A DNA stretch of 64,000 bases from Myotis daubentonii (taxonomy: Eukaryota; Chordata; Mammalia; Chiroptera; Vespertilionidae), in contig NC_081841.1 of assembly GCF_963259705.1 (NCBI RefSeq), forward strand, positions 116,507,033-116,571,032. Direction: 5' to 3'. Below are positions 20,955 to 33,575 of this stretch, in pieces. The number at the start of each line of letters is the position of its first letter. The first letter of the stretch is position 1. A program made the position numbers and the translations under genes. Under the pieces are notes generated by a model that did no database searches, was not told where the DNA came from, and saw only the letters and a list, made by a program, of their open reading frames with translations.

Positions 20955-21598
20955 TTAGAGGCCTAGTGCACAAAATTCGTGCACTGGGGGGGGGGGTGTC
21001 CCTCAGTCCAGCCTGCACCATCTCAAATCTGGGACCCCTTGGGGGATGTCCGACAGCCCTCTCACAATCCGGGACTGCTGGCTCCTAACCGCTTGCCTGC
21101 CTGCTTTCATGATTGCCCGTAACTGCTTCTGCCTGCCAGCCTGATCACCCCCTAACTGCTCCCCTTCTGGCCCAGTTGCCCCCAACTGCCCTCCCCTGCC
21201 AGCTCAATCTCCCCAACTGCCCTCCCCTGCTGGCCCGATAGCCACCAGCTGCCCTCCTGTCCTGGCCCGATCACCCCCAACTACCCTCCCCTGCCGGACT
21301 GGTCACCCTGGTGGAAACCGCACAGAGCAGCAGCCAGGACCCGCCCCCCAGCAGTGCCAGGGGAATTCCAGGGAAGCCACACACCTGCAGCTTGGCCCCG
21401 CCCGGTGGTTCGGCCACGGGAACCCCAGCATCAGGTTCGCTGAGGAGCCGCCGGGCCTCCTGCCTCCCCACAGGGCTCCAAGAACTGTGGCGGCAGGTGC
21501 ACAGAGCAGCCAGCCCGCCCTTGCTGTGTGCACTTCCATCTTGTGATGGTGTTATGGTGTGAGAGTTAATTTGCATATTACCTGTTTATTGTATAGGA
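20955..21598 (-). mobile_element. HeliBat Helitron, antisense, 644 bp
   Basis: 3' end variant TTAGAGGCCTAGTGCAC with hairpin GTGCACAAAATTCGTGCAC at 20966-20984 and 5' end complement TTATTGTATAGGA followed by T at 21599. GC-rich interior without recognisable coding. A 10-bp G run is at 20987-20996. Confidence 0.92.
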
Positions 21599-21867
21599 TG
21601 GTATTTTTAATCAGGAAAAGTTTTTCATGAAATACATGCCCCTAAGTAATCTTTAGCCCTTAATAGTATCCTCTTAGTAAGTTTCATTAGGCTTCTTGAC
21701 ACTGTACATATTCTAAACTCCTCAATAAACTTCTTTAATGATGTTTAATGTTACTTTCTCAAAAAGTTAGTTTCTAAAAAATTCACTTTTCAAAATATTC
21801 ACTTTGGAAATAAATATTTTTATTACTGATATTTAAATACTGAAACATATAATTGCTTTTTCTTCAG

Positions 21868-21927
21868 GATCAAATGGCTATTGCATGTGGATCTCGAGCT
21901 CATTTGCAAACAGAATCAATTGCTCAG
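21868..21927 (+). CDS. ALG5: ALG5 internal coding exon (60 nt)
   Basis: Flanked by a T-rich tract plus CAG acceptor and the consensus donor GTAAGG. Twenty codons translate to DQMAIACGSRAHLQTESIAQ, matching the mammalian ALG5 segment right after the DAD exon; substitutions are few (for example Leu-Gln-Thr where human has Leu-Glu-Lys). Phase 0 at both ends, so it joins in frame to 564-677 upstream and 59475-59626 downstream. This part belongs to the GT2 catalytic domain on the cytosolic face of the ER. The flanking introns are 21,190 and 37,547 bp. It is separated by 269 bp from the nearest Helitron (ending 21598). Confidence 0.95.
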
Positions 21928-22394
21928 GTAAGGCTTTCATTAACTGAATAGATCAGTAGTTCTTTCTTCTTTTACATATACAGTAGCACAAAACAAACTT
22001 TTATACTTAAGACCACAAAAATTAAGTTCCTCAAAAAAAGTAAATTTTTATTTTGTATAGTATATGAAGGACTTGCACTTTTAGGAATGATTTTTCTTTT
22101 AATGAGTACAAGAAAAATTTACTTTAAAAGCAACTTTCTTTGATTTTTATTTTAAAGACACAAAAGAGGGGTCCCCATTCAATTATAATATAAGTCAAAT
22201 TTTCCTAAATGATGCATTTTGAACGTATCAGCTTGCTTTTAGTTTTTCCATATTGGCATACTTAACTACTATATTTTGAGTTTCATGCAAAGTTTAAATT
22301 TTGTTTTACTTTATTCCTCTTAGAGAAACACTATAGGAATGACTTGAAAATAAATAAGGAATCATCCTATGCAATATTTTGGTGATTTTTAATT
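21928..22394 (+). other. ALG5 intron, unique sequence
   Basis: AT-rich intron immediately downstream of the exon donor; no repeat recognised. Confidence 0.6.
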
Positions 22395-22500
22395 TTTTTT
22401 TTTTAATTTTTCAGTTACTGTTAATATACAATATTATTAGTTTCAGGTGTACAATGTAGTATTAGGCAATTTTTGGAATTGTTGCACTTAAAAAAATGCA
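22395..22500 (-). mobile_element. Old L1M/HAL1 3' end fragment, antisense
   Basis: TTTTAATTTTTCAGTTACTG followed by ACAATATTATTAGTTTCAGG and a GGTGTACAATG motif match the region at 43860-43930, a conserved old-LINE 3' UTR. Confidence 0.55.
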
Positions 22501-22604
22501 GGCCCAGTATATCAAGTCCAATAATTGTCCATTATATTCTTAATGGCTCATCTCTTAGAATAGTCAAGTGGATTGAAAATCAAGTTATATTTTTTATTGC
22601 AAGG

Positions 22605-22755
22605 TCAAAATTATCTGGGGAGTTTCTTTTCTAAATGCGTATTTCTAGGCCAATCCCAGACACTCTAAATAAGACTCTAGCCATGGGGCCAGGAGTTTGC
22701 ATTTTAAACAATTTCCCAGATTACTCTTATGCGTACCAAAGTTTGAGAACCACCA
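22605..22755 (+). mobile_element. MER5A-like hAT (Charlie) MITE fragment
   Basis: Contains ATTATCTGGGGAGTTTC near the left and the 3' terminal region CAAAGTTTGAGAACCACC at the right, typical of old MER5A copies. Termini are eroded. Confidence 0.65.
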
Positions 22756-22814
22756 GAATAAAAGTTTGAAACTTTCCCTCAATGATTATGAAATAAGAAA
22801 TTCTAGACACAGAA

Positions 22815-22905
22815 ACCAGGGGTGTGATGGCACAAACAGGAGTGGTGTGGGAGGGCAGTGGGGGGATAAGGACACATATGTAATACCTTAATAAAGAAAA
22901 AATCA
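22815..22905 (+). mobile_element. Short L1/HAL1 3' tail fragment
   Basis: G-rich tract followed by GACACATATGTAATACC and AATAAAGAAAAAA, the order seen at the 3' end of the L1 at 33230-33291. Confidence 0.55.
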
Positions 22906-23056
22906 ATTCTAATTTCATTTTTCAAGATAAACTGATGGCAAAGTTATAGAGCCTCTTAAGGACTATGTTTAAATGTGGAAACCTAGACTCTCCTTTTTTA
23001 AGAAAGAAATTTCTCTAACATCTTCCCCATGTAGTATTCAGTATTTTATATTCCTA

Positions 23057-24840
23057 CTACAGGCCCGGTGCACAAAAATTTGTGCACTCGGGGGGCGGGG
23101 GGGGGCGGTCCCTCAGCCAAGCCTGTGCCCTCTCGCAGCCTGGGACCCCTCAGGAGATAACGACCTGCTGGCTTAGGTCTGCTCCCGGGTGGCAGAGGGC
23201 AGGCCCAATCCCTAGGTGCAGCCCCTGGTCGGGCTCAGAGCAGGGCCGATTGGGGACTTGGGGCGCCACCCCCTGTCATGCACAGAGCAGGGCAGATTCG
23301 GAGGTTACAATGCCACCCTCAGTCATGCTCAGGGTAGGGCCGATTGGGGGGTGGAGCATCGTCCCCTGTCACACTCAAGGCAGGGTCGATGGGGAGGTTG
23401 CGGTGCCACCCCCTGTCACGCACAGAGCAGGGCCAATGAGGGGGTTGGGGCGCTGCCCCCTGTCACGTACAGAGCAGGGCCCATCAGGGGGGTTGGGGCT
23501 CCTTACCCTGTCACGCACAGAGTAGGGTCGATCAGGAGGTTGGGGAGCTCCCCCCTGTCACACACAGAGCAGGGCCCATCAGGGGGTTGAGGAGCTCCCC
23601 CTTGTCACTCACAGAGTAGGTCCGATAAGGGAGTTGGGGCACCACCCCCTGTCACACAAAGACCAGGGCGGACCAGGGGCTTGGGGCGGCGCCCTCTGTC
23701 ACACATAGAGCACAGCCGATCAGGGGGTTGGGGCTCTGCCACTCTCACACTCAGGGCAGGGCCGATGGTGAGGTTATGGCTCTACCCCGTCACACACAGA
23801 GCAGGGCCCGTGGGGGCCGGGGGGGGGGGGGGCGCATTGGGGCGCTGTACCCTGTCACACACAGAGCAGGGCCGATCAGGGGGTTGGGGCGCCGCAGCCT
23901 GTCACACACAGAGCCACAGGGCGATTGGGGGTGGGGAGCTCCCCTGTAACAGGCACAGAGCAGGACTGATCAGAGGGTTGGGGCGCCTTCACCGTCACGA
24001 ACAGCGTAGGACGGATAGGGAGGTTGTGGCGCTGCCCCCTGTCACACACAGAGCCACAGGGCGATCAGGGGTTTGGGTGCTGCCCCCTGTCACGCTGATC
24101 CCGGTGCCGGGAGGCCTCTCGCCTCCGCTGATCCCAGTGCTGGGAGGCATCGCAGCTCCGCTGATCCCGGTGCTGGGAGGCATATTACCCTTTTAATATA
24201 TAGGATAGAGACCTGGTGCATGGGTGGGGCTGGCTGGTTAGCCCTGAAGGGTGTCCTGGATCAGGGTGGGGGTCCCCACTGGGGTGCCTGGCCAGCCTGG
24301 GTGAGGGGATGATGCCTGTTTGCAGCTGGTCACATACCCTTCAGGGTTGGGGTCCCCACTGGGGTGCCTGGCCAGTCTGGGTGAGGGGCTGAGGGCTGTT
24401 TTCACGCTGGCGGGTGACTGAAGCTCCCAACTGCTCCTTTTTTTCTGTTTTTTTTTTTTCTGGGCCATCTTTAGCTCTGGCGCCAGCTCTGAGGCCTTTG
24501 CTGCTGAAAGTAGGTATCTGGTTTGTTTGGGTTCTATAATCGAAACAATGTATAACTTCAGCTCTGAGATCCCAGCTCACTGAAAGCAGATTTCTGGGGT
24601 TTTGTTTAGATTCTATATTTGTTACAATGTTTCAAACTGCAGGCTCAGAGGCCGGCAAGGCAGGCGGGGAACGTTGAAGTCCTCCGTCACTGAAGCAAGC
24701 AAGCCTCATGTTAGTTTCAGTCTGCCTGGCTGCCAGCCGCCATCTTGGCTGGCAGTTAATTTGCATATCGCCCTACTTAGCCAATGGGAAGAGTTGGCGG
24801 TCGTACGCAAATTACCATGTTTCTCTTTTATTAGATAGGA
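23057..24840 (-). mobile_element. Composite HeliBat Helitron (two modules moved as one)
   Basis: Two Helitron modules in the same orientation. The left one (23057-24205) has a 3' end with hairpin (CACAAAAATTTGTG) and a minisatellite interior. The right one (24206-24840) has a 5' terminus complementary to TCCTATCTAATAAAAGAGAA. The junction AGGATAGAGACCTGGTGCAT lacks the C expected from two independent ends (compare 20646-20655), and the same order and junction recur at 37671-38839. So the pair behaves as one element reading from 24840 to 23057. Open frames inside (such as 23082-23525 and 23681-24196) are minisatellite translations, not genes. Confidence 0.85.
23220..24085. repeat. 47-48 bp Helitron minisatellite, long array
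   Basis: Tandem units with core CCCTGTCACGCACAGAGCAG, spaced 47-48 bp where measured (23412, 23459, 23507). It is the reverse complement of the array at 10420-11150. Confidence 0.92.
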
Positions 24841-25180
24841 TGGATTTCCATTGGTGTTTCAGAAAGGTTAATCTATTAATTATAGAAAATATCATACTTT
24901 TAGAAGTTTAAAACTGAATGAGTTTAGAGATGGGCTAGTCCAACCTTTTCACTTTACAGATATGTGTGGGATAAAGAAAGGAAAATACATAAGATATTCA
25001 GCACATTAGTTATAATTATAAAATACTAGAAGCTGTAAAATACTAAATTCCAACACTAGAAAATATAGGTGTTTCCCCTGGGTGAAATGTCATGCAAACA
25101 ATAAAATAGATGAAAATGGATACTATACAACATGGGAAAATACCTAAAATATGAAGTTGTATAAAAAAATAGTATTATCT
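24841..25180 (+). other. ALG5 intron with a possible MIR relic
   Basis: Mostly unique AT-rich intron. The stretch 24905-24975 (GAGATGGGCTAGTCCAACC, then ACTTTACAGATATG) resembles the core of an old SINE but is too short to be certain. Confidence 0.4.
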
Positions 25181-25669
25181 TCTCTATATATAAAAGCCTA
25201 AGTGACAGTTACAACCGAACGACCTGTCACCAATCGCTATGATGTGCACTGACCACTAGGGGGCAGATGCTCAATGCAGGTGCTGACCCCTGGTGATCAG
25301 TGCACTACCACAGCCGACCTCTGCGGCCGGCCACCCTGCAATTTATCCTCCCGTGATCCCTCCCCGCCACTGGCAGACCCCTATCGGCCCCTTCTCCCAC
25401 CAGCGGGCCCCGATTGCTCCTCCCCCTTTCCTTCCCCCGGCCAGCCTTCTATGGCCCATCCCCCTGGTCGTCCAACTTCTTACAACCCCTCCCACCAGCT
25501 ATCCGGCAAACCTCCCGTGGCTCATCCTTACAGCCAACCAACCGCCCGTGGTCCCTCGCCCCGTCCCGGCCACCTAGGGGAGAGGGGCCACAGGAGATTG
25601 GCTGCTGGCCCCAATCAGAACTAGGTGAGGAACCCCACCCATGCACGAATTCATGCACCGGGCCTGTAA
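25181..25669 (+). mobile_element. HeliBat Helitron, 489 bp
   Basis: Starts TCTCTATATATAAAAGCCTA and ends with hairpin TGCACGAATTCATGCA plus a mutated terminus CCTGTAAT where other copies have CTCTAGT. The C-rich interior is non-coding. Confidence 0.88.
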
Positions 25670-27559
25670 TACAGTATAATTGCTTATATAAAAATCTCAA
25701 TGCACACTAAAACACTTAATGAAAATAGACCAATATTGAGGAACCAAGATGGCGGCATAGGTAAATGCCTGAACTTGCTGCCTCGCACTACCAAATCAAA
25801 ACTATAACTAAAAGACAAAATGGATATCATCCATAATCACGGGATGTCTGGCTGAGTGGAAGTTCGACAACTAGAGGGAAAGAGAAAAGGGCATCTAGAC
25901 TGGTAGGAGGTGCGAAAGAGAGGAGGTATGGAGGTGCGCAAAACAGCTGGCAACTGGGTGTGTTTTGGTCTTTTTCAATCGGGAGGGAGATACAAACTCC
26001 CAACTGCTCTGAACTCTAGTTCCGGGCAAGAACCTGGGGACCCAGACTCATACAGGGAGAAACTGGACTGTCTGGCATCCGGCTGGAACACAAGGGTGGC
26101 TATCTCAGAGGTGCTCGCAGCATTCAACGTTCCTGCACAGGGCCAGTGGACACAGAGACCCAGGGACCTATCCGGGACAGGGCCGATGGGCAACCATTGC
26201 TGTTGGCACCGCCCCATGATTCCCTGAGACCCTGCCCCACCCAATTTACAACCCCACCCAAGCTGTGCGCAGAGGCTTTTGCATATGAATGGCCTGGCCT
26301 TTTGCAATCGAAAACCTAACAAACTGGAACTGGGTCAAAGAACCCCAGAGCTTCCAAAAGAAGACCTAACGCTCCTCAGCAGCCTGCATTGCTTCATAGC
26401 TGTGCCTCTTCTGGGCCCCTCCAAACCCCAAAGAGGTGGAATCTGCAAATCCCTCTGTAGTTCTTGATGCGTGGCCTCAAGCAGTGGCTGACTTTGCACC
26501 TCCTTGGAGATCCAAGAGCCAGTGAACCCAGTGTTCAGAGTGAGACCACACCAGATTACAACTTTTCAGATCCATAAGAGACATACTCAGGGAGCAGACT
26601 CAGTGAGCACCAAAGCCCCACTGAAGCAAATCCTGCCCCAAAAGGGTGTTTCCAGCACAGGAGTTCTCTCATTGTAGACACAACTGGTCCTCACAGCCAG
26701 TTGGCCTGGAGTTCAATTCCTCCCAGTGATACCAACAGCAATCAAGGCTTAACTACAACAAGACTGGACACAGCCCACAAAGGGGTGCACCAAGAGTGTC
26801 CACTTCAGGTAATTATGGAGGCTGAGCCACTGGGCCATATAGGACACCTAGCACAGAAAGCCACTCCATCAACACAGGGAAGCAACCAAAATGCAGAGAC
26901 AAAGAAATATGTCACAAACAAAAGAAATGGAGGAAAGCAAACTACTGGATATAGAGTTCAGAACCACGGTTATAAGGTAACTCAAGAATCTTCTAGAGGA
27001 AAAACCAAGATGGCAGCATAGGTAAACACCGGAGATTGCTGCCTCGCACAACCACTTCAAGAATACAACTAAAAGATACCGGAAAATGGTGACCAGCAGG
27101 AAGGTAGGGAGGGAGAGAGTGTGAGAGCGCAAGGAAGTGATAGAGGAGTGTGTGGACGTGTGTCGTGTGTGTGTATGAGCTAGGGACAGTTAGATTCTGC
27201 AGGTCTTCTAAGGGGCTGCTAAACCGGGCAGTCTTAGGCGACGGAGTCCCACTCCCTGCGTGGACACTCCTGGGCGGCCAGCACAGGCACGGTGACCACG
27301 CCATCTTGGGAAACAGCGCTGCTTGAGACTAGGATCCTGGCCTCAGCACCACCCAGTCAGATCTCAGACGCATACCAGAACCCTGCAGTCACTGGGGACA
27401 GAGACTTGTGACCACATCTACAGACCTGCAGACACCAAAAGTTCAGAAATCTCCGCGGCAGATCCATGAGTAACAGAGCCCATCCCCCGGGCAGCGCCAG
27501 AGTAACTAACTGATAGACCCAGCCCTTGCTCGGGCCTCAGCGCTCCAGGAACTTTAGCC

Positions 27560-27860
27560 TGGAAGTGCGCGAGCACCTTGAACTAATCCGGTGTAGGGCC
27601 AGGCTACGGAGTCCTGGGCTGGGAGCAATCGCGCGAACACTGGGAACTGATCCTACGTGCACTGCTGGCTTCAGAGCCCTGGGCTGGGAGCAATCCCAGG
27701 AACACCGGGATCTGGTCCTGCTTGCACTGCCTGCTCCAGGAGCCCTGGGCTGGGAGCAAATGCGCGAACACCCGGAACTGATCCTACATGCACTGCTGGC
27801 TTCGGCTTCGGAGCCCTGGGCTAAGAGCAATCGCAGGAACACCGGGAATTTGTCCCGCGT
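27560..27860. repeat. ~66-bp tandem repeat in the L1 5' UTR
   Basis: About four imperfect units around the core CCCTGGGCTGGGAGCAAT followed by GCGAACACTGGGAACTGATC. Tandem monomers in an L1 5' UTR are known promoter units in some mammals; a promoter role here is an inference. Confidence 0.8.
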
Positions 27861-28355
27861 AGCACAGGCCCAGGGACCCCGATTCTCTGGTCAGGAGGCA
27901 TCACCAAGCACCAGTGACTTGACTGTGTTTCTTATCACCTGCGCCTGAGATCCTGATTCCCTGTGCATTCATACTAAGAGCCAGTGACTCCAATTCCTGG
28001 TGCAAGGGCACACAGGGACCCTGATTGTCAAGGTAAGGTCGTGCGAAGCAACAGAGACTCTGATACTGGATTCTGGGGAACTCTGACTCCTGGCGCACGC
28101 TAGGGGGCTCTGATTTTCAACACGCTTCAGGGGGGTCTCTGTTTCAGCACGGTGCAGGCAGGGTCCCTGATTGTAAGGAGGACACATTGAGCGCTGACAA
28201 CACTGACTCTGAGCGAGCCTGGTTCCCACCAACCCACAACAACCACACATCTTACTGTCAGAGCTCTTCAGTGACACTAGGGTGGTGGGAGGCTCCCACT
28301 GCACACGGCCCAGGCCCACGTAACTCGACGTTTGAACCATCTGGAGATAATCAGA

Positions 28356-29203
28356 ATGAAGAGACGATACAACACCCAGGGGAAAGACAATGAGGAGTCG
28401 CCAAGAATGGAAATTAATGAAGTTGAAGCATGCAACATGACAGAAAAAGAATTCAGAATAATGGTTGTACAGTTCATTCACCAGATGGATGAGAAAATCA
28501 ACAACCTATGCAAGAATCAGGAAGAAATGAAAAGTGATATAGCTAAAATCAAAAACACCATAGAAGGTTTCATCAGCAGTCTAGAAGAAGCAGAGGACCA
28601 AATTAGTGAATTAGAAGATAAGGCAGAGAAACAAGCTCAATCTGAACAGCAACTGGAGAAAAAAATTAAAAAGCAGGAGGAGAGCCTAAGGGAGCTTCGG
28701 GACAACATGAAATGAAGTAACATACGTATAATAGGGCTGCAAGAAGGACAAGAAGAGCAGCAAGGATTAGAAAATCTATTTGAAGAAATAATGTCAGAAA
28801 ACTTCCCAGATATGGGGAAGAAAAAAGTTACACAAGTTCAAAGAGTTCCAGGCAAGATGAACCCCAAAAGACCCACATCAAGACACGTCATAATACCGAT
28901 GGAAATGTACAAGACAAAGAGAGAATCTTAAAGGCTGCAAGAGAGAAACAGAGAGTTACCTACAAAGGATCCCCCATCAGATTATCAAATGATTTCTCAA
29001 CAGAAACACATCAGGCCAGAAAACAATGGACGGAAATTTACAAAGTGATGCAAAGCAAAGGACTGAATCCAAGAATACTCTATCCAGCAAGGCTATCATT
29101 CAAAATTGAAGGGGAAATAAGAAGCTTCACAGACAAAAAACGGCTAAGGGAGTATATCACCACCAAGCCAGCCATGCAAGAAATGCTAGAGGGACGGGTG
29201 TAA
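28356..29203 (+). pseudogene. L1 ORF1 with one nonsense mutation and one frameshift
   Basis: Starts MKRRYNTQGKDNEE and encodes a coiled coil (about residues 35-115, LEEAEDQISELEDKAEKQ) before a TGA at 28713-28715, where an Arg codon is expected just ahead of the RRM start SNIRIIGLQEG. A second lesion, a frameshift near 28895-28915, hits the RNA-binding C-terminal block. The sequence then continues to a natural TAA at 29201-29203. The TGA is consistent with CpG decay. Confidence 0.88.
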
Positions 29204-29252
29204 AGAGAAGAAATAAAAAGCCCAGAAAGAAAACAGCCACAAAATAATAGAA

Positions 29253-32200
29253 GTGGCTACAAACAAGTACCTTTCAATAATAACTTTAAACGTAAATGGA
29301 CTAAATGCTCCAATCAAAAGACATCGAGTGGCTGAATGGATAAAAAAATATGACCCATATATTTGCTGTCTACAAGAGACCCACCTCATTAGAAGGGACT
29401 CACACAGACTGAAAGTGAAGGGATGGAAAAATATCTTTTAGGCAAATGGAAAGGAAAAGAAAGCTGGGGTAGCAATACTAATATCAGACAAAATAGACCT
29501 CAAAGTGAAGGCCATAACAAGAGATAAGGAAGGCCACTTCATAATACTAAAGGGATCAATACAACAAGAGGATATAACCCTGATAAACATATATGCACCC
29601 AATCCAGGAGCACGCACATACAAAAGAAAACTCCTGGAAGATATCACGGGAGATATCGACAACAATACAATCATAGTAGGGGACTTTAATACACCACTGA
29701 CATCACTGGATAAATCCACTAGACAAACAATCAGCAAAGAAACAGCAATCCTAAATGGCTCACTACATCAGATGGACTTAATTGACATCTTCAGAACACT
29801 TCACCCCAAAGCCACAAAATATACGTTCTTCTCAAGTGCTCATGGGACAGATTCAAAAATAGACCACATATTGGGTCACAAACAAAGTCTCCCCAAATTC
29901 AAGAAGATTGAAATCATACCGAGCATCTTCTCAGACCACAAGGGCATAATATTAGAAATAAACTACAATAAAAACAACCCAAAATACTCAAACACTTGGA
30001 AACTGAATAGCATGTTATTAAATGTTGATTGGGTCACCAATGAGATCAAAGAAGAAATTAAAAACATCCTGGAAACTAATGACAATGAAAACACAACAAT
30101 CCAAAACCTTTGGGACACAATGAAAGCAGTCCTGAGAGGGAAGATTATAGCTCTACAGGCCTATCTCAAGAAACAAGGAAAAATGGTAGTAAATCATCTA
30201 AATCTACAGCTCAAAGAATTAGAAAGAGAGCAACAAGAAAAGCCCAGAGTGAGCTGAAGGAAGAAGATAATAGATAAAATCAATGCAACCAAGAGCTGGT
30301 TCTTTGAAAGGATAAACAAGATTGACAAACCTCTAGCCAGGCTCACCAAGAAGCAAAGAGAAAGGACCCAAATAAACAAAATCAGAAATGATAGAGGCGA
30401 AATAACAACAGACCCCACAGAAATACAAATGACTGTTAAAAAATACTATGGACAACTCTACTCCAACAATCTAGACAACCTGGAGGAAATGGACATATTC
30501 CTAGAGAAATACAAAATTCCAAAACTTAATCAAGAAGAATCTAAAAATCTCAATAGGCCAATAACTATGGAAGAAATTGAAGCAGTCATCAAAAAACTTC
30601 CAGCAAACAAAAGCCCAGGACCAGACGGCTTCACAGGGGAGTTTTACCAAACATTCAACCAAGAACTAAAAGCTATCCTCCTCAAACTACTACAAAAAAT
30701 TCAAGAGAAAGGAACACTTCCAACCTCATTCTATGAAGCCAGCATCACCCTAATACCAAAACCATGTAAAGACAACACAATGAAAGAGAATTACAGGCCA
30801 ATATCCCTCATGAACATAGATGCCAAAATCCTCAACAAAATCTTAGCAAATCGGATCCAGCAGTACATCAGAAAGATCATACACCAAGACCAAGTAGGAT
30901 TTATCCCAGGGATGCAAGGATGGTACAATATCCACAAATCAATAAACGTGATACATCACATAAACAAATTGAAAGAAAAAAACCACATAGTCATATCAAT
31001 TGATGCAGGAAAACCATTTGACAAATTCCACACCCATTTTTGATAAAAACTCTCAGCAAGGTGGGAATTGAAGGATCATACCTCAACATAATAAAGGCCA
31101 TATATGACAAACCCACAGCCAACATCATACTCAATGGACAAAAACTAACACCATCTCCCCTAAGAACAAGAACAAGACAGGGATGCCCACTCTCACCACT
31201 CCTGTTCGACATAGTACTGGAAGTATTAGCCATATCAATTAGACAAGAAGAAGAAATAAAAGGCATCCAAATTGGAAAAGAAGAAGTAAAACGGTCCTTA
31301 TTTGCAGATGACATGATCTTATACATAAAAAACCCTAAGGACTCCATCAAAAAACTATTAGACTTAATAAAAGAATTCGGCAATGTAGCAGGATACAAAG
31401 TTAACACCAAGAAATCTATTGCATTTCTATACACCAGTAGTGAATTTGCAGAAAGAGAGACTAAAAAAGCAACCCCATTTACCATTGCACCAAAAAAATT
31501 AAGCTACCTAGAAATAAACTTAGCTAAAAAGGTAAAAGACCTATACTCAGAAAAGTACAGGACGTTGAAAAAAGAGATAGAGGAAGACATAAACAGATGG
31601 AAGAACATATCGTGTTCTTGGATTGGTAGAATCAACATCATTAAAATGTCCATACTGCACAAAGCAATCTATAAATTCAATGCACTTCCCATTAAAATAC
31701 CAATGGAATATTTCACAGACCTAGAACAAACTCTCCAAAAATTCATCTGGAATAAAAAACGACCCCAAATAGCTGCATCGATCCTGAGAAAGAACAAAGT
31801 AGGTGGGATCTCAATACCAGATATCAAGCTGTATTACAATGCCACTGTTCTCAAAACTGCCCGGTACTGGCACAAGAACAGACATATAGATTGACGAAAT
31901 TGAATAGAGAGCCCAGAAATCAACCCCAACCAATACGCTCAATTAATATTTGACAAAGGAGGCAAGAACAATCAATATAATCTTTTCAATAAATGGTGTT
32001 GGGAAAATTGGACAGATACATGCAAGAAAATGAAACTGGACCACCAACTTACACCATACACAAAAAATAAACTCAAAATGGATAAAGGACTTAAATATAC
32101 GACAGGAAACCATACAAATACTAGAAGAATACGAAGGCAGCAAAAGCTCAGACATATGCCAAAGCAATTTCTTCACCGATACAGATCCTAGGGCATTGGA

Positions 32201-33009
32201 AACTAAAGAGAAAATAAACAAATGGGACTACATCAAAATAAAAAGTTTCTGCATAGCAAAAGAAACCATCAGCAAATCAACAAGAAAGCCTACTACATGG
32301 GAGAACATATTTGCCATTGCTATCACTGATAAGGGTTTAACCTCCAACATTTATAGGGAACTCATACAACTCAACAAAAGGAAGATAAACAGTCCAATCA
32401 AAAAATGGGCAAAGGACCTAAATAGACACCTTTCAAAAGAGGACATTCAGAAATCCAAGAGACATATGAAAACATGCTCAAAGTCGCTAATCATCCGATA
32501 GATGCAAATCAAAACAACAATGAGGTACCATCTCACACCTGACAGAATGGCTATCATCAACAAACGACAAGTGCTGGAGAAGAAGTGGAGAAAAAGGAAC
32601 ACTTGTGCACTGCTGGTGGGAATGCAGACTGGTGCAGACACTATGGAAGACAGTATGGAGTTTGCTCAAAACACTAAAAATGGAACTCCCATTTGACCCT
32701 GTGATCCCACTTCTAGGAATATATCCCAAGAAACCAGAAACACCAATCAGAAAGGATATATGCACCCCTATGTTCATAGCAGCACAATTCACCATAGCTA
32801 AGATCTGGAAACAGCCTAAGTGCCCATCTGTAGATGAATGGATTAGAAAACTGTGGTACATCTACACGATGGAATACTATGCTGCTGTAAAAAAGAAGGA
32901 ACTCCTACCATTTTCAACAGCATGGATGGAACTGGAGAGCATTATGCTAAGTGAAAAAAGCCAGTCAATGAAGGAAAAATACCGCATGATCTCACTCATT
33001 TTTGGATAA
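29253..33009 (+). pseudogene. L1 ORF2 (endonuclease, reverse transcriptase, Cys-rich domain), lightly decayed
   Basis: Begins MATNKYLSIITLNVNGLNAP, the apurinic-like endonuclease domain (LQETHL and GDFNTPLTS blocks visible). The reverse transcriptase follows, with [21 protein letters not shown] and the catalytic FADD motif ([11 protein letters not shown] near 31295-31325). The C-terminal Cys-rich region ([11 protein letters not shown]) ends at ISLIFG. Lesions seen: stop at 29439-29441 (Gln expected), stop at 30255-30257, a frameshift in a T run near 31037, and further breaks at 31895-32200 and 32500-32700. It cannot make a full ORF2 protein. Confidence 0.92.
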
Positions 33010-33575
33010 TAAAGACCACTATAAACTTATGAACAAAAATAGATACAGAGGCAGAGCTGCCTCCAACAGACTGTCAAACTACAGCAGGAAGGCCGTGGAG
33101 GATGTGAGGGCAGGAGGGTGGTGGGTAAGAGATCAACCGAAGGACTTGTATGCATGCATATAAGCATAATCTATGGACATAAGACACTGTGGGGTAGGGG
33201 AGGCCAGGGGATTGTCAAGGGTGGGGGGGGGGGGAAAGGAGACATATGTATTACTCTTTGTAATACTCTAAGCAATAAAAAAAAAAAAAAAAAGAATACA
33301 GCTAAAAGACAGATCCGGCCTCATCCAGAACCACAGGAAGGCTGGCTGAGTGGAAATTATACAACTAGAAGGAAAGAGAAAAGCATACCGGCACTAAGAG
33401 AAGATGCGGTGCGGAAGTTAAGTGAACAGGTATGGAGGCGGACATGGAAAAGGCTGGCGGCTGAGGACAGGGTTGGCTTTTTCAATCATGAGGGGGTCTC
33501 AAGCTCCTGACCGCTCTAAACTCCAGTTCCGGGCGAGTCTCTGGGGACCCAGACTGATAGCGGGAGAGGCTAGAC

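Larger units (their letters stand above)
27077..33291 (+). mobile_element. 6.2-kb L1, full length, innermost layer of the nest
   Basis: The order is 5' UTR (27077-28355), ORF1 (28356-29203), ORF2 (29253-33009), 3' UTR with a G-run (33222-33235) and AATAAA-poly(A) at 33274-33291. An 18-bp target duplication of HAL1-B flanks it. The 5' UTR holds a ~66-bp tandem repeat at about 27560-27860. Only a handful of stops and frameshifts break the ORFs, so it is much younger than the L1 at 2190-9075. Confidence 0.93.

Noticed and set aside
23220..24085. CRISPR-like repeat array
   Set aside because: Units are contiguous imperfect repeats with no conserved-repeat/unique-spacer pattern, inside a eukaryotic Helitron.
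23082..24196. Open frames of 124-171 codons in the Helitron at 23057
   Set aside because: Same minisatellite read in other frames; no start context or domain.
31040..31894. 284-codon frame as an independent reverse transcriptase gene
   Set aside because: It is the RT part of the L1 ORF2 after a frameshift at about 31037, not a separate gene.
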